Origin: Triatoma infestans
Taxonomy: Eukaryota > Arthropoda > Insecta > Hemiptera > Reduviidae
NCBI GenBank assembly: GCA_011037195.1
Contig: JAAEAF010002307.1
Span: forward strand, 1 to 64,000
DNA: 64,000 nucleotides
Direction: 5' to 3'
Positions 63,750 through 64,000 of this stretch are shown here, piece after piece. Position 1 is the first letter of the stretch. Every line of letters begins with the position of its first letter. A program made the translations under genes and the position numbers. Below the pieces are notes generated by a model. That model was not told where the DNA came from and searched no databases. It saw only the letters and a program-made list of their open reading frames with translations.

Positions 63750-64000
63750 TACTTTCTCTTACTCCTAGTAAGAGGAAGTATTGTAATCGTGTCAAATTTT
63801 AGATATCAAGTTTTCACCGGAAATATCCGTTTTGAGACTCCCCTGAATCAAAAAAAAAAAAATGGTTTTTAGAAAATGGTCTGTATGTGTGAACAGCATA
63901 ACCCAAAAACGAAAAATTCGTAGAACGTTCAAACTTGATATTCCGTTTAGATATCACCATGAAATCCGACAGTGGGTCAACTGTCAAAATTCCTCAACCG
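63750..64000 (-). mobile_element. Family A element, minus orientation, cut by the window edge
   Basis: Tail half of a copy: ACTTTCTCTTACTCCTAGTAAGAGGAAG (intact terminal hairpin, 63751-63778), TTGTAATCGTGTCAAATTTTAGATATC, CCGGAAATATCCG, then the region ahead of the microsatellite and the CCTCAACCG block at 63992-64000. The microsatellite is nearly absent in this copy. Confidence 0.7.

Overview
The window is AT-rich eukaryotic DNA and looks like an insect repeat graveyard. I found no host gene with a convincing multi-exon or intact reading frame. The repeats are arthropod-type: mariner transposons (three lineages), a Helitron helicase remnant, Jockey-, RTE- and ingi/I-like LINE remnants, a Penelope-like element, tRNA-derived SINEs, small LTR elements and foldback DNA elements. 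A nuclear copy of mitochondrial cytochrome b reads only with TGA as tryptophan, the invertebrate mitochondrial code. A hemipteran with a large genome is my guess, not a demonstrated assignment.

Layout. 1-9 kb: decayed LINE pieces (1-297 minus, 945-1665 plus, 5740-6730 plus, 7570-8450 minus), four copies or fragments of a tRNA-derived SINE (SINE-1), and one full copy of an abundant ~0.7-1.0 kb non-coding element, here called family A. 9-12.5 kb: pieces of a foldback family (family B), an inverted double cytochrome b NUMT (9428-9887) and a 755-bp terminal-repeat retrotransposon in miniature (10051-10805) with a lysine-type primer binding site and a 74-codon ORF. 12.5-30 kb: SINE-2 copies, family A copies, a degenerate mariner with an RTE fragment bearing a 19-bp duplication beside it, and long stretches without identifiable content. 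30.9-33.2 kb: one foldback element inserted in the centre of another. 35.3-36.2 kb: a solo LTR with a GTAA duplication. 38.7-43.9 kb: the most complete element, a LINE with ORF1 (coiled coil plus RNA-binding region) and ORF2 (endonuclease, reverse transcriptase, C-terminal Cys/His motif), broken by two frameshifts. 46.5-49 kb: a Helitron Pif1-type helicase pseudogene split by a full-length mariner. 50.5-51.8 kb: two Penelope-like 3' ends head to head, each with a hammerhead-like motif. 52-55.4 kb: foldback, SINE, a second solo LTR (ATGG duplication) inside a foldback arm, and an internally deleted mariner. 56-64 kb: family A and SINE-2 copies, and a three-level nest (Jockey-like LINE inside RTE-like LINE inside foldback).

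The sequences do not form a pathway. What they record is an order of insertion. Several breakpoints can be read to the base because target-site duplications or uninterrupted relatives are present in the same window. The best candidates for something undescribed are family A (a Helentron/DINE-like architecture), the miniature LTR element with a membrane-type ORF, the Penelope inverted pair with ribozyme-like cores, and the family B foldbacks. All calls come from reading the sequence by eye; no database search was possible.
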